Assembly (NCBI GenBank): GCA_963573385.1
Contig: CAUYLG010013672.1
Coordinates: 1 to 64,000 of the forward strand
Length of the DNA stretch: 64,000 nt
Direction of reading: 5' to 3'
Source of the DNA: Cacajao melanocephalus
Taxonomy: Eukaryota; Chordata; Mammalia; Primates; Pitheciidae
Made by a program: the position numbers and the translations under genes. A model generated the notes under the pieces. That model searched no databases, was not told the DNA's origin, and saw only the letters and a program-made list of their open reading frames with translations. This document shows, in pieces, positions 49,491 through 61,732 of the stretch (position 1 is its first letter; each line of letters starts with the position of its first letter).

Positions 49491-49574
49491 ATTAATAGTA
49501 TTATATAATAGTTTTTGGTACTCATTACATACTAAACACTGCACTAATAAGCACATTAAATATACATCCATTTT

Positions 49575-49845
49575 GAACTAATAATTACAGTAGCTAGACA
49601 CTATGCTAAAAACTTCTCAGATTTATTCCACTTAATCCTTACTAAAAAAGAACAAAACCAAATAAAAATAAATACATAAGAAACAAAATCTAGTAGGTAT
49701 TGTTATAGATGAAGAACTGAGGTTCAAGAAACTAGTATAATTTGCTAAAGTCCCACAGCTAGTGAATAGTGGTCCAGGGACCCAAACCCATTCATGTCTG
49801 ACTAAATCCCATGCATCTAACCACAAGACAATACTGCATGCGGGT
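49575..49845 (-). repeat. MIR, minus strand, with an A-rich insert
   Basis: GCTAGACACTATGCTAAAAACTT, AGATGAAGAACTGAGGTTCAAG and TAAAGTCCCACAGCTAGTGAA show the reverse MIR core. An A-rich run of about 45 bases (49640-49690) interrupts it. Confidence 0.75.
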
Positions 49846-50822
49846 GGATTTTGTTCTGTGCTCAATATGGTGTCTTCTGTATGACAAGCAACAAAAATGT
49901 GTCTTGAGAGAGTGACTCTTTGGAAAAAAATACTTCCAGTTGTTCTATAATTTTTAAATAGCACTATTTAGTAAAAGAATATCTCTGATATCTGTGTTAA
50001 ACTGAGTAAATTCTCTGCCATAGGTCAACAGAATCTGAGTGTGTGATATGCTACATAAAATCAGCTGCCTCTGAAAATAAAAAAAAATGAATACGGTTTT
50101 TGCCTTCAAAAAGATCATGATTATTGTGAGTAGTCAGAATATTCAAAGAGAATAATAGATTCTGCTTTCATAGAACAACTCATAAACCCAGGAAAATGAA
50201 ACTAAATAATACATTTACAGACTTGGGACTGGAAATCATTTCTACTACAACTACTCATAAAATTTGAGAGAATTTCTTAAATTCTCCAAGCCTTGGTTTT
50301 CTAATCCATCTAACACATATAATTAATGTCTTCATTATAAGACCCAAATGAAACAATGTATATAAAGAATTTGGAACACTGGAAACAATAAATGTATGTA
50401 CTCTTGCTTTTATATGAATGTACTATAATTTGGGGGCTTATACCTTGTAGTGGAAAGTATATAACCTTCATTTAAATGGATAGGTGTTGATTTAGACCCA
50501 TATTGTCCCCTGATCCTGAGAAAGTTGTATGATCTCCTTGAACATCCTTTTTTTCCATTTGATAAATCTTTATGGAGAATCTACCATGTTTTAGGTACTG
50601 GATTAGGCCATGGAGGCCAGCAGAGTTAAGACCAACATTGTCCCCACCCTCCAAGGTTTGCAGTATTTGTTAGTGGCAGGTATAATCATAGCCCCCTTCT
50701 GAGAGCTGAGGGATGAGACACCGAACGTAGCACAATGTCTGGCACACAGTAGTTCAACTTGCATAACTATCCCAGTCCGTGAAAGGATGAAAGGGTGCCA
50801 AATGCAGGGATACTACGAGGTC

Positions 50823-51301
50823 TTTACTAGTTTCCTATTGCTGCTGTTACAAACGACCATGAACTTAGCGGCTAAATAACACAAACATTACCTTACAGTT
50901 TTATAGGTCATTACTTTGACACGGGTCCCACTGAGCTAAAATCAAGACGTTGGAGGGCTACACTTCTTTCTGGAGACTCTGGGAGAATTCATTTTCTTTC
51001 CTTTTCTACCTTCTAGAGGCTGCCTGCATTTGTTAGCTCATGGCCCTTCCTCTGGAGCTTCAAAGCCAGCAATGCTGCATCTCTCCGGCCACAACTACAC
51101 AAGGTCCCCCGCCTTCAAGAATTTGTGTGACTAGATTGGGCCCACTGGTATAGAAGGTAATTTACCCACATCAAGGTTATCAACCTTAATCACAACTGCG
51201 AAGCCTCTTTTGTCATGTAAGGTGGTGATAGATATTCACAGTCTCTAGGGATGAGGTTGTGGACATCTTTAGGGAAGGGGCTGTCATTATCCCACCTGTT
51301 T
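50823..51301 (-). mobile_element. MLT1-type LTR (old MaLR), minus strand
   Basis: TAGTTTCCTATTGCTGCTGTTAC, AGAGGCTGCCTGCATTTGTTAG, TGACTAGATTGGGCCCACTGG, TTTTGTCATGTAAGGTGG and GAGGTTGTGGACATCTTTAGGG give the reverse order of an MLT1-class LTR. Confidence 0.8.
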
Positions 51302-51932
51302 GGAGTAGAGCAAAGGCTCTCTGGTGGAATATCTGAGAAGAGCACAGAAAAAGAGATGGAGAATGAGTGAGTCATGCCCTGTATTTTTGGTTCACTTGTC
51401 GAGTAGCTTCTCCTGTCCCACAGAAAACACATTTAGCCAAACAGAAGGAATGGAGGCGGTTTGACCACACATTTCCTCCTCTGGACATGGTTGTGTAGTA
51501 CGTGGTCCCAAAATACATCGAGTTTGTACTCTGATTTTTCAGTTTTCTTTCTATAGTATACACTTGATTCTGTTCATTGGCAAAAGACTGTACTACACTT
51601 TTAAAAAATCCAACTCCTCCTCTCCCTCTTTTACCTCATTAACAAAAAAGCATTACTTTTATAACGGTGTTTTAATTGCCTTGAGTTCTCCAGGGGGAAG
51701 TAAAATTTCCTAAAGACATGTAATGAGATGGTCTCAAGCTCTGCATTTTTCTGGAGTCACACTGTCCTTTAGTATCCCAATAAAATGGCCCAGATCCTAA
51801 ACCATGTGTAGTGGGAATTCCAAGAATTTTCCTGGGACTGACACAAATTCTCCTCTGCCCGAATTCTCTCTCACCTTCCTCACTGAATCAGCTGCCAAAG
51901 AAACCTTAAAAATTTCTGCTATGCCATAGACT

Positions 51933-51972
51933 ATTATCCATAGCTGTAGTTAAAATTACAGCTATGGATAAT
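51933..51972. repeat. Perfect 16-bp inverted repeat with 8-base loop
   Basis: ATTATCCATAGCTGTA (51933-51948) and TACAGCTATGGATAAT (51957-51972) are exact reverse complements separated by GTTAAAAT. No known element at this spot explains them. Confidence 0.95.
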
Positions 51973-52037
51973 TAAAAAAAACTTTACCCATTTGACTATT
52001 CCCAAGGATTTCTGATCTTTCAAAATCAAATGCACCT

Positions 52038-52459
52038 TGTTAGTTTCATAGGGTTGCTGCAACAAATCATCAGAAACTGGTGGCATATAATAAGAGAAAT
52101 TTATCTTCTTACAGCTCTGAAGGCTAGAAATCCAATATCAACGTATTGGCAAGGCCATGCTCCCTCTGGCTTATGGGGAAGGATTCTTCCTTCCTCTTCT
52201 AGCTTCTGTGGGTTGCCACAGTGATCCATGGCATTCCTTGGTCTGTAGACACATCACTCCAATCATCACATGGTGTTCTTCCTGTGTGTCTCTGTCTTCT
52301 CATAAGGTCATCAGTTGTTGGAGTAAGACCCACCCTGATCCAAAATGACCTCATAGTAACAAATTTTATCTACAAAGACCCTATTTCCAAATTAAGTCAC
52401 ATTTTGAGGTTCTGAATGGACATGAATTTGGGGAGGGATAAAATTCAACCCAGTATAAG
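52038..52459 (-). mobile_element. MLT1-type MaLR LTR, minus strand
   Basis: TGTTAGTTTCATAGGGTTGCTG, TATCTTCTTACAGCTCTGAAGG, TGACCTCATAGTAACAAATT, CCTATTTCCAAATTAAGTCAC and AATTCAACCCAGTATAA match MLT1 in reverse. Possible 5-bp target copies are CACCT (52033-52037) and CACCC (52460-52464). Confidence 0.85.
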
Positions 52460-54982
52460 CACCCATTATGATTACTTAACTAAATTACAGAATACTTGTT
52501 CCCCTAAAGGGATTCTGCCTTTTTCCTAAGCTAAGCAAGAATAACACTTTTCTTCTTCTGATGACCGTAAAAAGTGACTTAAAGGTCTCAGTCATTCTCT
52601 AACTCAAAAGTAGTATCTATTTTACTCTTAGGTGAAAATCAACATAACGGCCCTTTAGGTTGGGCAGTTGGGCACATATAAATCAAGGGCACACCCAGTG
52701 TTCTTTGGGGGAATCATGTCATTGGGAGTGAGGCATTGGGATTTTTTGGGGGAACATAAGATCATGTGTTCTACCACCATTGTGCCTATAGGATTTGTTG
52801 CTTAATTGGGAAAATGCGTATATTCTCATTACAGATTTAAACTGCCCATATTATTGTTTGTACTTAAGGAGTTATGTGTAAATTCTGTGAGCAGACTAGA
52901 GGTTGAATGTGGTGATGGAGGCTGGTTTGTACCTCATGCTGAGGACAATATTGAAAATTAACTGAGCTGGCAGCCCAGCACATTCTGGGTAGTCTTTCTA
53001 TCCCTGGGTATTTCAAAGCCTGGATAACCCAATGTGTTCAGATGCTGGTATCCTTTGTTCTAGAAGAATTGACCTGTGAGAAGTAGACAGCAAACACACT
53101 CCAAGCAGAGAGAGTGTTTTATCTAAGCCACTGGGAAGACATCTACAGTGGATGCAATATATTGCCTGGGAAAACAGGCCTGACACTCGGATGAGCAGAA
53201 GAACGTCTTTCCCTTCTGGGGCCATGTGGTCGGCTGTGCCTGAATGCTGAGCAGAGGCTAGAGGGCATTCCCAAAAGGAAGAAATGAGCTGGCTCATTAA
53301 GATTGGCAGCAGATGGGAAGCAAGGCAGGGAACACCTGTCAGAGTCCCTAACGATGGGCATACACTGGAGCCAGATGTCACTAGGTGTAGACTCACATAG
53401 GAGTGTAAGTGCAAACAATCCCACATTGCTCAGCCCTCCTTTACCTCTGGATGCTCATCTTACCAGTTATGACCCAGTCAGGAGACAGTTCTCATCACAA
53501 AGAGAGCTTAGTATAAAGAATTGTTACCTAGGGATTGGAGCAGTGGAAAGGCAAAAAGAAAACATGAAGTCACCATGGCCGCAGCAACAGCGGGAAGCAG
53601 TGCTCCCTCCTAAGACTGGAGGAGCACCAAGAAGAGGTAGAATTATTAAAACATACATGCTTACAGGAAGGGTCCCACGTAGGTAAAGCCATCAGTATCA
53701 CCACTAGGGTGGGACAACAGGCAGCTTGTGTCGGTGCCTCTGAGCTCAGAGGCGTGGCCCTGTGGGGCTGGATAAAGACATCTGAGGAGGCTGCACAGGC
53801 CAGCTGGTGCTGGTGTCTGGAAGGGAGCATGAAAAAGCTGGTTTCATTACTGTTGGGAAAATGGCAAACTAGATTCAGCTGCTGCTGTAGGGACAGTCAC
53901 CGCCAGTGTGGAGAAGCAAGGCAGGGGAACTGCAGACAGGAACAAGAAGCAAATGAGAAAAGAGCAGACCCTTTTTCCTTCCTTGTAGTCTTCCTCTATG
54001 CCCCTGCTGTTGGAGACCTGCAGAACAGGGGCAGAGCAGACATGAGTCCCAGCCCCAGCCCATGAGGAAGAGTACAGAAGAATGAGTGGGAGGTGGAGAG
54101 ACAACATGTTCCTGGCAAGTTCACCTCTTCAGCTACTCAGCACCCATATACAACTCCTGCACACACTCCCTGTATCAACTCAACACCTCTACGTCTCCAG
54201 CTAAGAAGATGCAACTGCTCTTCACATAACCCAAAGTCTAGCCTTCTCTTTAAAGGGGAAAAGACCCAAAGTCTCAAGAGTCATTGAGTCCCTCTCTGAG
54301 TAGTTTGAAACCTGGGTCCTGACAGCCCACAGAACTCAAGACAACCTCGGTGCGTGAAAAAAGCACTGTTGGTATTTGCCAGTTGATCTCTCTGATCTTG
54401 AGAGCCTTTTACACACAATTCTAATATTTTTCTTGGTGATTATCTTTCTGTCTTTTATTGCATTCAGGAATCAACAGAGAAACACTGTAATTTAAATACC
54501 CGTAAAAAGTCTCATGCCCCATGTCTCCTGGTAAATAAAAATGCTGGACTAAAATTTCAGGCTGTGAGCTCATCTCTCTTTTGGAGGGACTTTTAATATT
54601 AACTGATTCTTTCCTAAGGTAATCCGCAGTTCTTATGGCCCCCAAGTCTCTTGGAGTTTCAAAATGACTCATAAAAAAACAAACACGAAGAAAAGTTATT
54701 GCTTAACAGCAAATAGTTCTAAAAATTATTTATACACTATATACCTTAAAAATTCTAAAATATTAACTGTGAAAGTCAGGCTGCCTGCAGGTCTTGCACA
54801 GCTGTGGCTCCTCTGGCCTCCTTGCAGAGGCCTTCATCCGTCTGTTCTCAAGGTGCCTGTTTTCTCAGAAGCTGCAGTTGTGCCTGGGAAACTTGTGTTC
54901 CAGATTCTTGGCCCCATCAGAGCCTGGAATCCTCTCCTTTGACTTGGCCTCCCACCTCAACACTGTCATGCAGAAATCTTCT
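52460..54982. other. Intronic DNA, relatively GC-rich, unassigned
   Basis: This includes several overlapping open frames of 60-137 codons on both strands between 53010 and 54290. Their overlap, lack of recognisable domains and lack of splice context argue against a gene. The composition is less AT-rich than the left half of the window. It may contain old LTR or DNA-repeat pieces that I cannot name. Confidence 0.4.
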
Positions 54983-55345
54983 TGGATGTGAGACATGGAG
55001 TCAAAGGAGATCATTTTGGAAGTTTAAGGTTTAATGACTGCCCTATTGCATTTTGGACTTGCATGGGGCCTGTAACCCTTTTATTTTGGTCAATATCTCC
55101 CATTTGGAATGAATGTACTTACCCAATGCCTGTACCCCCATTGCATCTTGGAAGCAAAGCAAACAATTTGTTTTTGATTTTACAGGTTCATAGGTGGAAG
55201 AGACTTGCCTTGTCTCAGGTAAGACTTTGGACTTGGACTTTTGGATTAATGCTGGAAGTTGTTAAGACTTTGGGGGACTGTTGGGTAGGCTTGATTTTGT
55301 TTTGAAATGTGAGGTCATAAGATTTGGGAGGGGCCAGGAGTGGAA
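54983..55345 (+). mobile_element. MaLR (THE1/MST) internal 3' end, 5' truncated
   Basis: GGATGTGAGACATGGAGTC, GACTGCCCTATTGCATTTTGG, CCTGTACCCCCATTGCATCTTGG and GACTTTGGGGGACTGTTGGG match the same internal region present at 22590-22930. It joins directly to the LTR at 55346. No 5' LTR lies upstream, so the element is truncated. Confidence 0.88.
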
Positions 55346-55723
55346 TGATATGGTTTGGCTCTGTGTCCCCACCCAAATCTCACCTTGAATTGTAATCCCT
55401 CTACTCCCCATGTGTCAAGGGCAGGACCAGGTGGAGGTAATTGGATCATAGAGGCGGTTTCCCCCATGCTGTTCTCCTGATAGTGAGTGAGTCTCAGGAG
55501 ATCTGATGGTTTTATAAGCATCTGGCATTTCCCCTGCTTGTACTCACTCCATCTTGCCACCCTGTAAAGAAGGTGCCTGTTTCTCTTTTGCCTTCTGCCA
55601 TGATTGTAAGTTTCCCGAGGTGTCCCCAGCAATGTGGAACTGGGAGTCAATTAAGCCTCTTTCCTTTATAAATTATCAAGTCTTGGGTATTTCTTCATAG
55701 CAGCATGAGAACAGACTAATACA
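55346..55723 (+). mobile_element. THE1/MST-type MaLR 3' LTR
   Basis: The 378-bp LTR runs from TGATATGGTTTGGCTCTGTG to ACAGACTAATACA. It includes TGGATCATAGAGGCGGTTTC, CTGATGGTTTTATAAGCATC and GGAGTCAATTAAGCCTC. Confidence 0.93.
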
Positions 55724-56862
55724 ACCAGTGTCCCTCTGCCTCTACGTCTCCCCTGACCCAGGTTGGAGAGGATCAGCTCACCATCTTCCCCATTACCACT
55801 CCTCCTCTCCACAGTTCCCTGGGACTTTTATTTCTACTTCCTGTCATCCAGGACTTTCTTTTCATCAAAGCCTCTTTCCTGAGAGGGCATCTCCACCTCC
55901 CCGTTGCCTGATAATTTTTGCAAAATGGCTGCTGTGTAACGTACAAGAAATATAAATTTTTTTTAAATCATGGTTTTATACTTTCAAATTATTATTCTAC
56001 CAAAAGTATAAATATGACAATAAATCTTGAACAGAAGACCCTATTTTACTATAGAAAGAATTATTTATTCCTCTCAATACTTTTACTGTAATAAATATAA
56101 CATTTCTTAGCATTCCCCCACAAACACACACTGACCCCTAACACATTCACCACAGGCTTTGACCAGGCAGTGCTGCAGGAGCTGCACCTGTGCAGACACC
56201 TCAGGCGGTGCTGCAGTTCCCCAGCAACTGGGCTGTCTCCACCTGCTCACCCTCTCCTCAGAGGACCCTGCCATGCTGCCCTCAGGGTTGCAGGCACAGA
56301 GCCCAGTGGTGGTCAAGCCAGTCATGTTCCCAGAGTGATGGCTCATCTCCATGTTGGAGAAAGAGTAAACAAGAGGGCCTGCAGAGGAGTACACTGAAGT
56401 GTTTGAGGGTATTTTTGAGGTATTCCCAAAGCCCAGAGAGTCTGATAGTTCCAAAGGTCAGCATTTCATGAGTACGATTAAATCAGTCTAATGTTCAACT
56501 GTGCCTTATTTCATTTTGTCACTAGGTGGCACAGGAAAGGTCCACCGCCCCGCAATAATTCTGAATTTCCAGCTGATCCGTGTTTCACTCGCCTAGACTA
56601 CAATTTTTTAATGTATTTTTCACAAGACTAAAACTGAATAAAACATTCACCCTCCCTTTCTCTAGCCATGTGTGCATCTGTAGAATGTTTCCAGGGTTAC
56701 TCTGCTGGGTATCACTGCCCTCTCCCATCATTCACCCTGAGAAGCATCCCCTCGTGGCACCAAGTTCAGTCATTTATATTCTCTCCCACATGGGCCCCTG
56801 TGCCCTGAGCCTGCCTGCCTTTTACTGTAATTATACATAAAAAGCATCTAGTCAAAGATTTT
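55724..56862. other. Intronic DNA, unassigned
   Basis: Mixed composition. Bases 56150-56460 hold overlapping frames on both strands (75-115 codons) that share no recognisable domain and are unlikely to be real. Confidence 0.4.
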
Positions 56863-57151
56863 CTTTTTGAGGCACAGTCTCACTCTGTCACCCAGGCGGA
56901 AGTGTAGTGGTGCAATCTCGGCTTACTGCAACCTTCACTTCCCAGGTTCAAGCAACTCTCGTGTCTCAGCCCCGGAGTAGACAGGACCACAGGCGTGTGT
57001 CACTACGCCCAGCTAATTTTTGTATGTTTTTAGTTCCAATGGGGTTTTTCTATGTTGGCCATGCTGATCTCAAACTCCTGGCCCCAAGCATTCTACCCGC
57101 CGCAGCCTCCCAAAGTACTAGGATTACAGGCATGGGCCACCGCACCTGGCC
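56863..57151 (-). mobile_element. Old AluS-like element, minus strand, with target duplications
   Basis: TTTTTGAGGCACAGTCTCACTC, CAGCTAATTTTTGTATGTTTT and GGCCACCGCACCTGGCC give a full reverse Alu with many substitutions. The target copies are TCAAAGATTTT (56852-56862) and TCAAAGACTTT (57152-57162). Confidence 0.93.
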
Positions 57152-57224
57152 TCAAAGACTTTTGAACTGAAATTTCCTTCTTCTGAACTCCAGGTATTAA
57201 TAGCTTATAACATAAGATATGGGA

Positions 57225-57360
57225 TGGGAAAAGTGTGGACTTTGGGATGAGGCGCACCTGAGTTTAAATTCTGACTTCACTTTTTTCCAGCTGTGCAGCC
57301 TCGGGCAAGTTACTTAACTTCTCTCCCTCTTAGGTTTCTCAGCTATAAACAGCAGTGTGG
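57225..57360 (+). repeat. MIR fragment, plus strand
   Basis: GGACTTTGGGATGAGGCGCACC, CTGAGTTTAAATTCTGACTTC and CTCGGGCAAGTTACTTAACTTC are characteristic of MIR. Confidence 0.85.
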
Positions 57361-58185
57361 GGAGATAGAACTCTTCTCTTCCTGTAGTGGGGCTGAAACC
57401 TCACTGAAGCTGGGAGTACAGATCCCACAGGAATGAGAGAAGGCCACGGTGGCCCAAATGAGCCCTATCTCAGTAAGGTTGGGGATGTTAGCAAGGAGAG
57501 AGGAGCTGAAATCTCCCAAGAGAAGGAGATGTGACATTAGGACTGTGTGGTTTGACTGGTGGGACTGCAAGGTGGAACGGAGGTTGGGAGAGGAGCAGCC
57601 ATATGTGTAGCCTTGCCTAAAGACTGGGTCTGCAAGGCCCTAGTATAGAGTGAGGGAAAGGAGAAGCCCCCTCTGTTCTCCCTACTGCCCTATTATAGCT
57701 TCTTTCCAACCTGTCAGTTCACATAGTTACACAACTGCAGTATGACCCACTGTGGGTTTCTCTGGGGAAATCATGTAAAGGGAGAAGCAGTGGGTAAAGA
57801 AATTTCAACTCTTGGAGCCTCCACCAAAGACCGGGGTCTGTGATCCTCTGCCCCACCACACTAAGAGCTACGAAGTGGAGTCCCATCTTAGCAGCAGTGG
57901 AGAGACCTGTGGACCTACAGAGGTAGAAAACATCTCCCATGACATGAGAAAATAAAACTGAGTATCACTGTCCCCGACAAATTTGTAATGGAACATTTTC
58001 ACAGACGGAAACATAGGCTCCTCCTACACCTGAGTTGTAAGATGGAAAATGTGGAGATGGGAAGGAGTGGAGAGCTCTATGTGATCACATGCCCAGCTCA
58101 GGATTAATTTTATCCAGTTCATTCCTCAACGTCTAGTGAACTAATATATCTAAGCAATGACCATCAGTGGCTCCCATAATCGCGT
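57361..58185. other. Intronic DNA, unassigned
   Basis: Purine-rich, moderately GC-rich sequence (for example AGGTTGGGAGAGGAGCAGCC). It may be the upstream part of the L1 3' region that follows. No gene is supported. Confidence 0.4.
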
Positions 58186-58189
58186 AAAT

Positions 58190-58700
58190 AGAGATTCCAG
58201 GTAGCAGGGCTTCCCCAAGAGAGTGGATACCACCACAGATGAAGTAGTACTGCCTAAACCAACTAAGCATCAGTCTGGCTGAGTCTTTAGAACCAGGTGC
58301 CAATTTACAGAGAAATACAGGGAACAGAGGAACATGTTAATACACATGTTGGGGAGGCAATCAGTGAAATCCAGATTGTGGAAAATCCTACAAATTAAAC
58401 AACCAGTTTGTTTAACAAAATAAATGGCAAGGAAAAAGTATGAGAGGGATCTTATAAAATAAGATACTCTAAATTTATATCAACTAACATGCAGAGCTTA
58501 TTTGGATTCCAGTTCAAACAAACAAATACACACACACACAGAGAAACGGTGAACCTTATGACACTTAGGAAATGAGTGGAAATTTGAACACTGACTAGAT
58601 ATTTGATGACATTAAGAAATTATTGTAAATATTTTTGGTGTGACAATTGTATAGTAGTTATGCTTATTAAAACAGTTCTATTTATTCAGAGATATTGTAT
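58190..58700 (+). mobile_element. L1M (L1MC/ME-type) 3' UTR fragment, plus strand
   Basis: CAATTTACAGAGAAATACAGGG, AATCAGTGAAATCCAGATTGTGG, AAATCCTACAAATTAAACAACC and ATTTGATGACATTAAGAAATTATTG follow the 3' UTR of old L1M elements as I remember it. Confidence 0.65.
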
Positions 58701-59015
58701 TGTAAAGAATCTAACTTTGCCTTAAGAGAGGGTCTGGCTTTTGCCCCAAACTTCTGGGAGATAATCTAAATCCTTAGAATGTCATGCCTAATAGGAGGGT
58801 CTTAGTTCGAGGTTAGGGCTGGCCACACCAAAAGTCTAAAACTGTGATTTATGGTGGTGGCCTTGAGTTACGTAATATCAATTTGATCTCTGGAGGGGCT
58901 GAGTCTGAGGTCAGCCACATGGGCAGTTGATCATGGATCCCCAGTAAAGAAGGTGGACACCAAAGCTCAGGTGAGTTTCTTAGGTTGTCAATACTCTGCG
59001 CATATTGTTACACGT

Positions 59016-59380
59016 TGCATTAGTGTGCTTGGGCTTCTGTATAAAATATCAAATTGGGTCACTTATACAATAGAAGTTTATTTCTCACGGTTCTGGAGGC
59101 TGGAAGTTTGGTACCAGGGTGCCAGCATGATCTGGTTCTGGGAGGGCTTTCTTCCTGACTCGCAGACAGTTGCCTTCTTGCTGAGTTTTACACTGTGGAA
59201 AGAAAGTGTTTCTGGTCTCTTCCCCTTCTTATGAAGACACTAATATCATTGAGGCTTCACCCTCATGACCTCGCCTAACTTAATTTTCTCCCAAAGGTCT
59301 TACCTCCTAATATCATCATATTGAGGGTTAGGGCTTCACCATATGGATTGACAAGGGGAACAAACTTTCAGTCCATAACA
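59016..59380 (-). mobile_element. MLT1-type MaLR LTR, minus strand
   Basis: TGCATTAGTGTGCTTGGGCTTC, TTTCTCACGGTTCTGGAGGCTGG, CCTTCTTATGAAGACACTAATA, ATCATATTGAGGGTTAGGGC and AGTCCATAACA form the reverse of an MLT1 LTR, well preserved end to end. Confidence 0.92.
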
Positions 59381-60400
59381 CGCAGCAATACCAGAAAAGT
59401 AGTGCTGCCGATGACTCCATGGGGAGAAGGCAATAGAAGCTCTGTTGAAACACTGTAGACCACATCCTAGGCACTCCTTCCCTTGGTTGAATTTAATCTG
59501 TATTCTTTGCCTGTAATAAACCATAACCATTAGCATAATAGCTATCAGTGAGTTCTCTGTGGAGCCCCCTCTCTAATTTTGCAGTAGGTGTCAGAAGTGA
59601 GAGTGGTCTTGTGTGTATTGTGTGCCCTCAAACACCACAGATACACACTGAACTATTTATAAGTGAATTGATGGGATGTCTGGGGTATATAGAAAGGGCT
59701 GCGGAAAGAGCAGAATTATCCATGGATTGGAAGCCATTGTATCTTCAAGATTCTCTATAATAAAAAGTTAAAATATTTTAGCTAGTCTGCTCAGGCAAAT
59801 CTCCCTGACTCAGATGAAAGAGATTCCCCTTCCCATTACCACTTCTTGATTAGGACTCCTAGGCCGCACTGCCTTCTCTTGAGCTTAGAGGTGGAGACAG
59901 GGCCACGTGGCCTAAGTTAGGTGGGCACTGAGAAGAACTTCAGGCAGAGCAGTCATCAGTCCCTATCAACAGTGCTTGGCCAGCTGTTGCTGAAAGGAAG
60001 CCCTTGCTGGAAACCCAAGGACAGATAACAAAGCCACATAGCAGTTGATGGATGGTGCCTGTTGAATGGAGTCAGGCATATGTGGTTACTAAGGTGACAG
60101 CACATGAATGCTGGTGCTTGAACAAGTCCCGCTGGGGGTGACTGTGCTGGGCATCAGGGTGCTTCACTCTGACCAGTATCTGCCCCTCCTCACTCTGCTT
60201 GGGAACTGCACAATGTGAACCTTGCAAGGAGACAGCACTTGTCTCCACTAGATAAATTACAGAAGACTAGAGGCCCACTCTCTCCAGTGAGTGGAATGTG
60301 GGCTTGGCCTCAGAAAAGCCTGTCCTAGAATCTGAAACTGTGGATCAGGAGGCAGGGGTTGTTTAGAATCTCTTGCGGAAGCAGGGGAGGGGATAGTTGT
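59381..60400. other. Intronic DNA, unassigned
   Basis: Moderately GC-rich sequence leading into the minisatellite. No repeat family or gene is recognised. Confidence 0.4.
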
Positions 60401-60405
60401 CAACA

Positions 60406-60735
60406 TGATTCTAATGCTAGTGGCAGTTCCAGATGAGAGCTCCAGCATCCACAGCCTCAGGGTGGTTGGCCAGGGTGGTGCCAGCCTCAGTGTTCAGGGT
60501 TTGGGGATGGCAGTAGACCTGACATCAGCTCCTGCATCCAGGGTCCACACAGATGACAATGTGACAGTGTCAGCTTCTGCATCCAGTCTCTAGAGGCAAC
60601 AGTGGCAGTGTTGCCTAAAGCATTCAAGGTTTAGGGTAGCCATGGCTGTGGTGTCATCTGTAGTATTCAAGGTCTATGGTGGTTGTGGCTGTGGTATCAG
60701 GTGCACATTCAAGGTCTAGGGTGGCCTTGCTGCAT
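60406..60735. repeat. Degenerate minisatellite, about 43-bp unit, roughly 7 copies
   Basis: Unit starts fall near 60406, 60447, 60492, 60536, 60581, 60622, 60665 and 60707, giving spacings of 41-45 bases. Units begin with ATTCAAGG, ATCCAGGG or TTCAGGG and end with a GTGTCAGCTNCTGC-like segment. The last three (ATTCAAGGTCTAGGGTGG type) are the most alike and the left copies are more decayed. Open frames across it are by-products of the repeat. Confidence 0.8.
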
Positions 60736-61264
60736 TCATGACCTGCATCTCATCCTAATCTGGCTACTCCTTCACCATGACCTTGTTTACTCTTCTAACC
60801 TGCTCGGTTCCTTAAACTTCTTCATATTTTTTTGATCATGGTTCCATAGCTTTTCTCTTGATTGTATCAGCTACCTTTTACCCAGTCCATACATTTCTCC
60901 ACTGCTTAATTTAACTGATCTTAGTTTCTGTTTGTAACCAAGACTCTGAGCCAGTTACATGATCCTTTACTCAATTTCTCTCATTTCTGGACCCAAAGTC
61001 TTGTCTGTCTTCCCTGGGGTCCTCTGACCTCATGATTATCTCTCTCCCCCTCCATCTCTCCTCACCGATTCTATCCAAGAGAGTCTTTGGTAGTCAGGGC
61101 AGAAGTCCTGTCTCTTCTAAGACACAAACATTTCAGTATGCTACTTTGTAAAAACATGCACTATTGAAATTAATCATAAAACTCCCTTTCTCTGCTTTAA
61201 ACCTGTCAAAAAATAGCCCCAAGTACAAAATAAACTGGATGCTTAAATGCGGTGGATCAGAGAG
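60736..61264. other. Intronic DNA, unassigned
   Basis: Pyrimidine-rich, mixed sequence with no recognised element. Confidence 0.4.
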
Positions 61265-61715
61265 GAGGAAAAAATATCTGGAAGAAAATATTTGTTCTAT
61301 AGAAAGACTTGTACATAAATGTTCACAGCAGTTTTATTCATAGTAGCCCCAAACCATAAGCAACCTAAGTGTCCATTAACAGAGGAATGGATAAACAAAC
61401 TGTATTCAAAGGACAGAATATTACGCAACAACAAGAACGATCGAATTATTGCTCCATGCAACATAACGTTGAAGGAAAAAGTATAAACAAAAGAGTACAT
61501 AATTATGATTGTAGTTACATAAAGTTCTAAAACAGGGAAAATTAAATGATGTTCATATAAATCAGGAAGTGGTTGACTGTGGTCTTGGAGGGGTCAGAAT
61601 TAATTGGGAAGAGGTCCAAAGAAAGGTTTTCTGGTGATGAAAATGTTCATTGTCTTGGTAGGGGTGGGAGTTACACAGGTATATACATTAGGCAAAGTTC
61701 AAGGCCTGTAGATTA
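61265..61715 (+). mobile_element. L1M ORF2/3' UTR fragment, plus strand
   Basis: GTTCACAGCAGTTTTATTCATAG, CAACCTAAGTGTCCATTAACAG and GAATGGATAAACAAACTGTATTC mark the ORF2 C-terminal region. It continues through a diverged 3' UTR (GGAAGTGGTTGACTGTGG). Confidence 0.85.
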
Positions 61716-61732
61716 CATTCAATGTAAATTAC

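Noticed and set aside
53013..54290. Cluster of overlapping frames of 60-137 codons on both strands
   Set aside because: Frames overlap in several phases and both strands, which reflects less AT-rich composition. None resembles a known protein.
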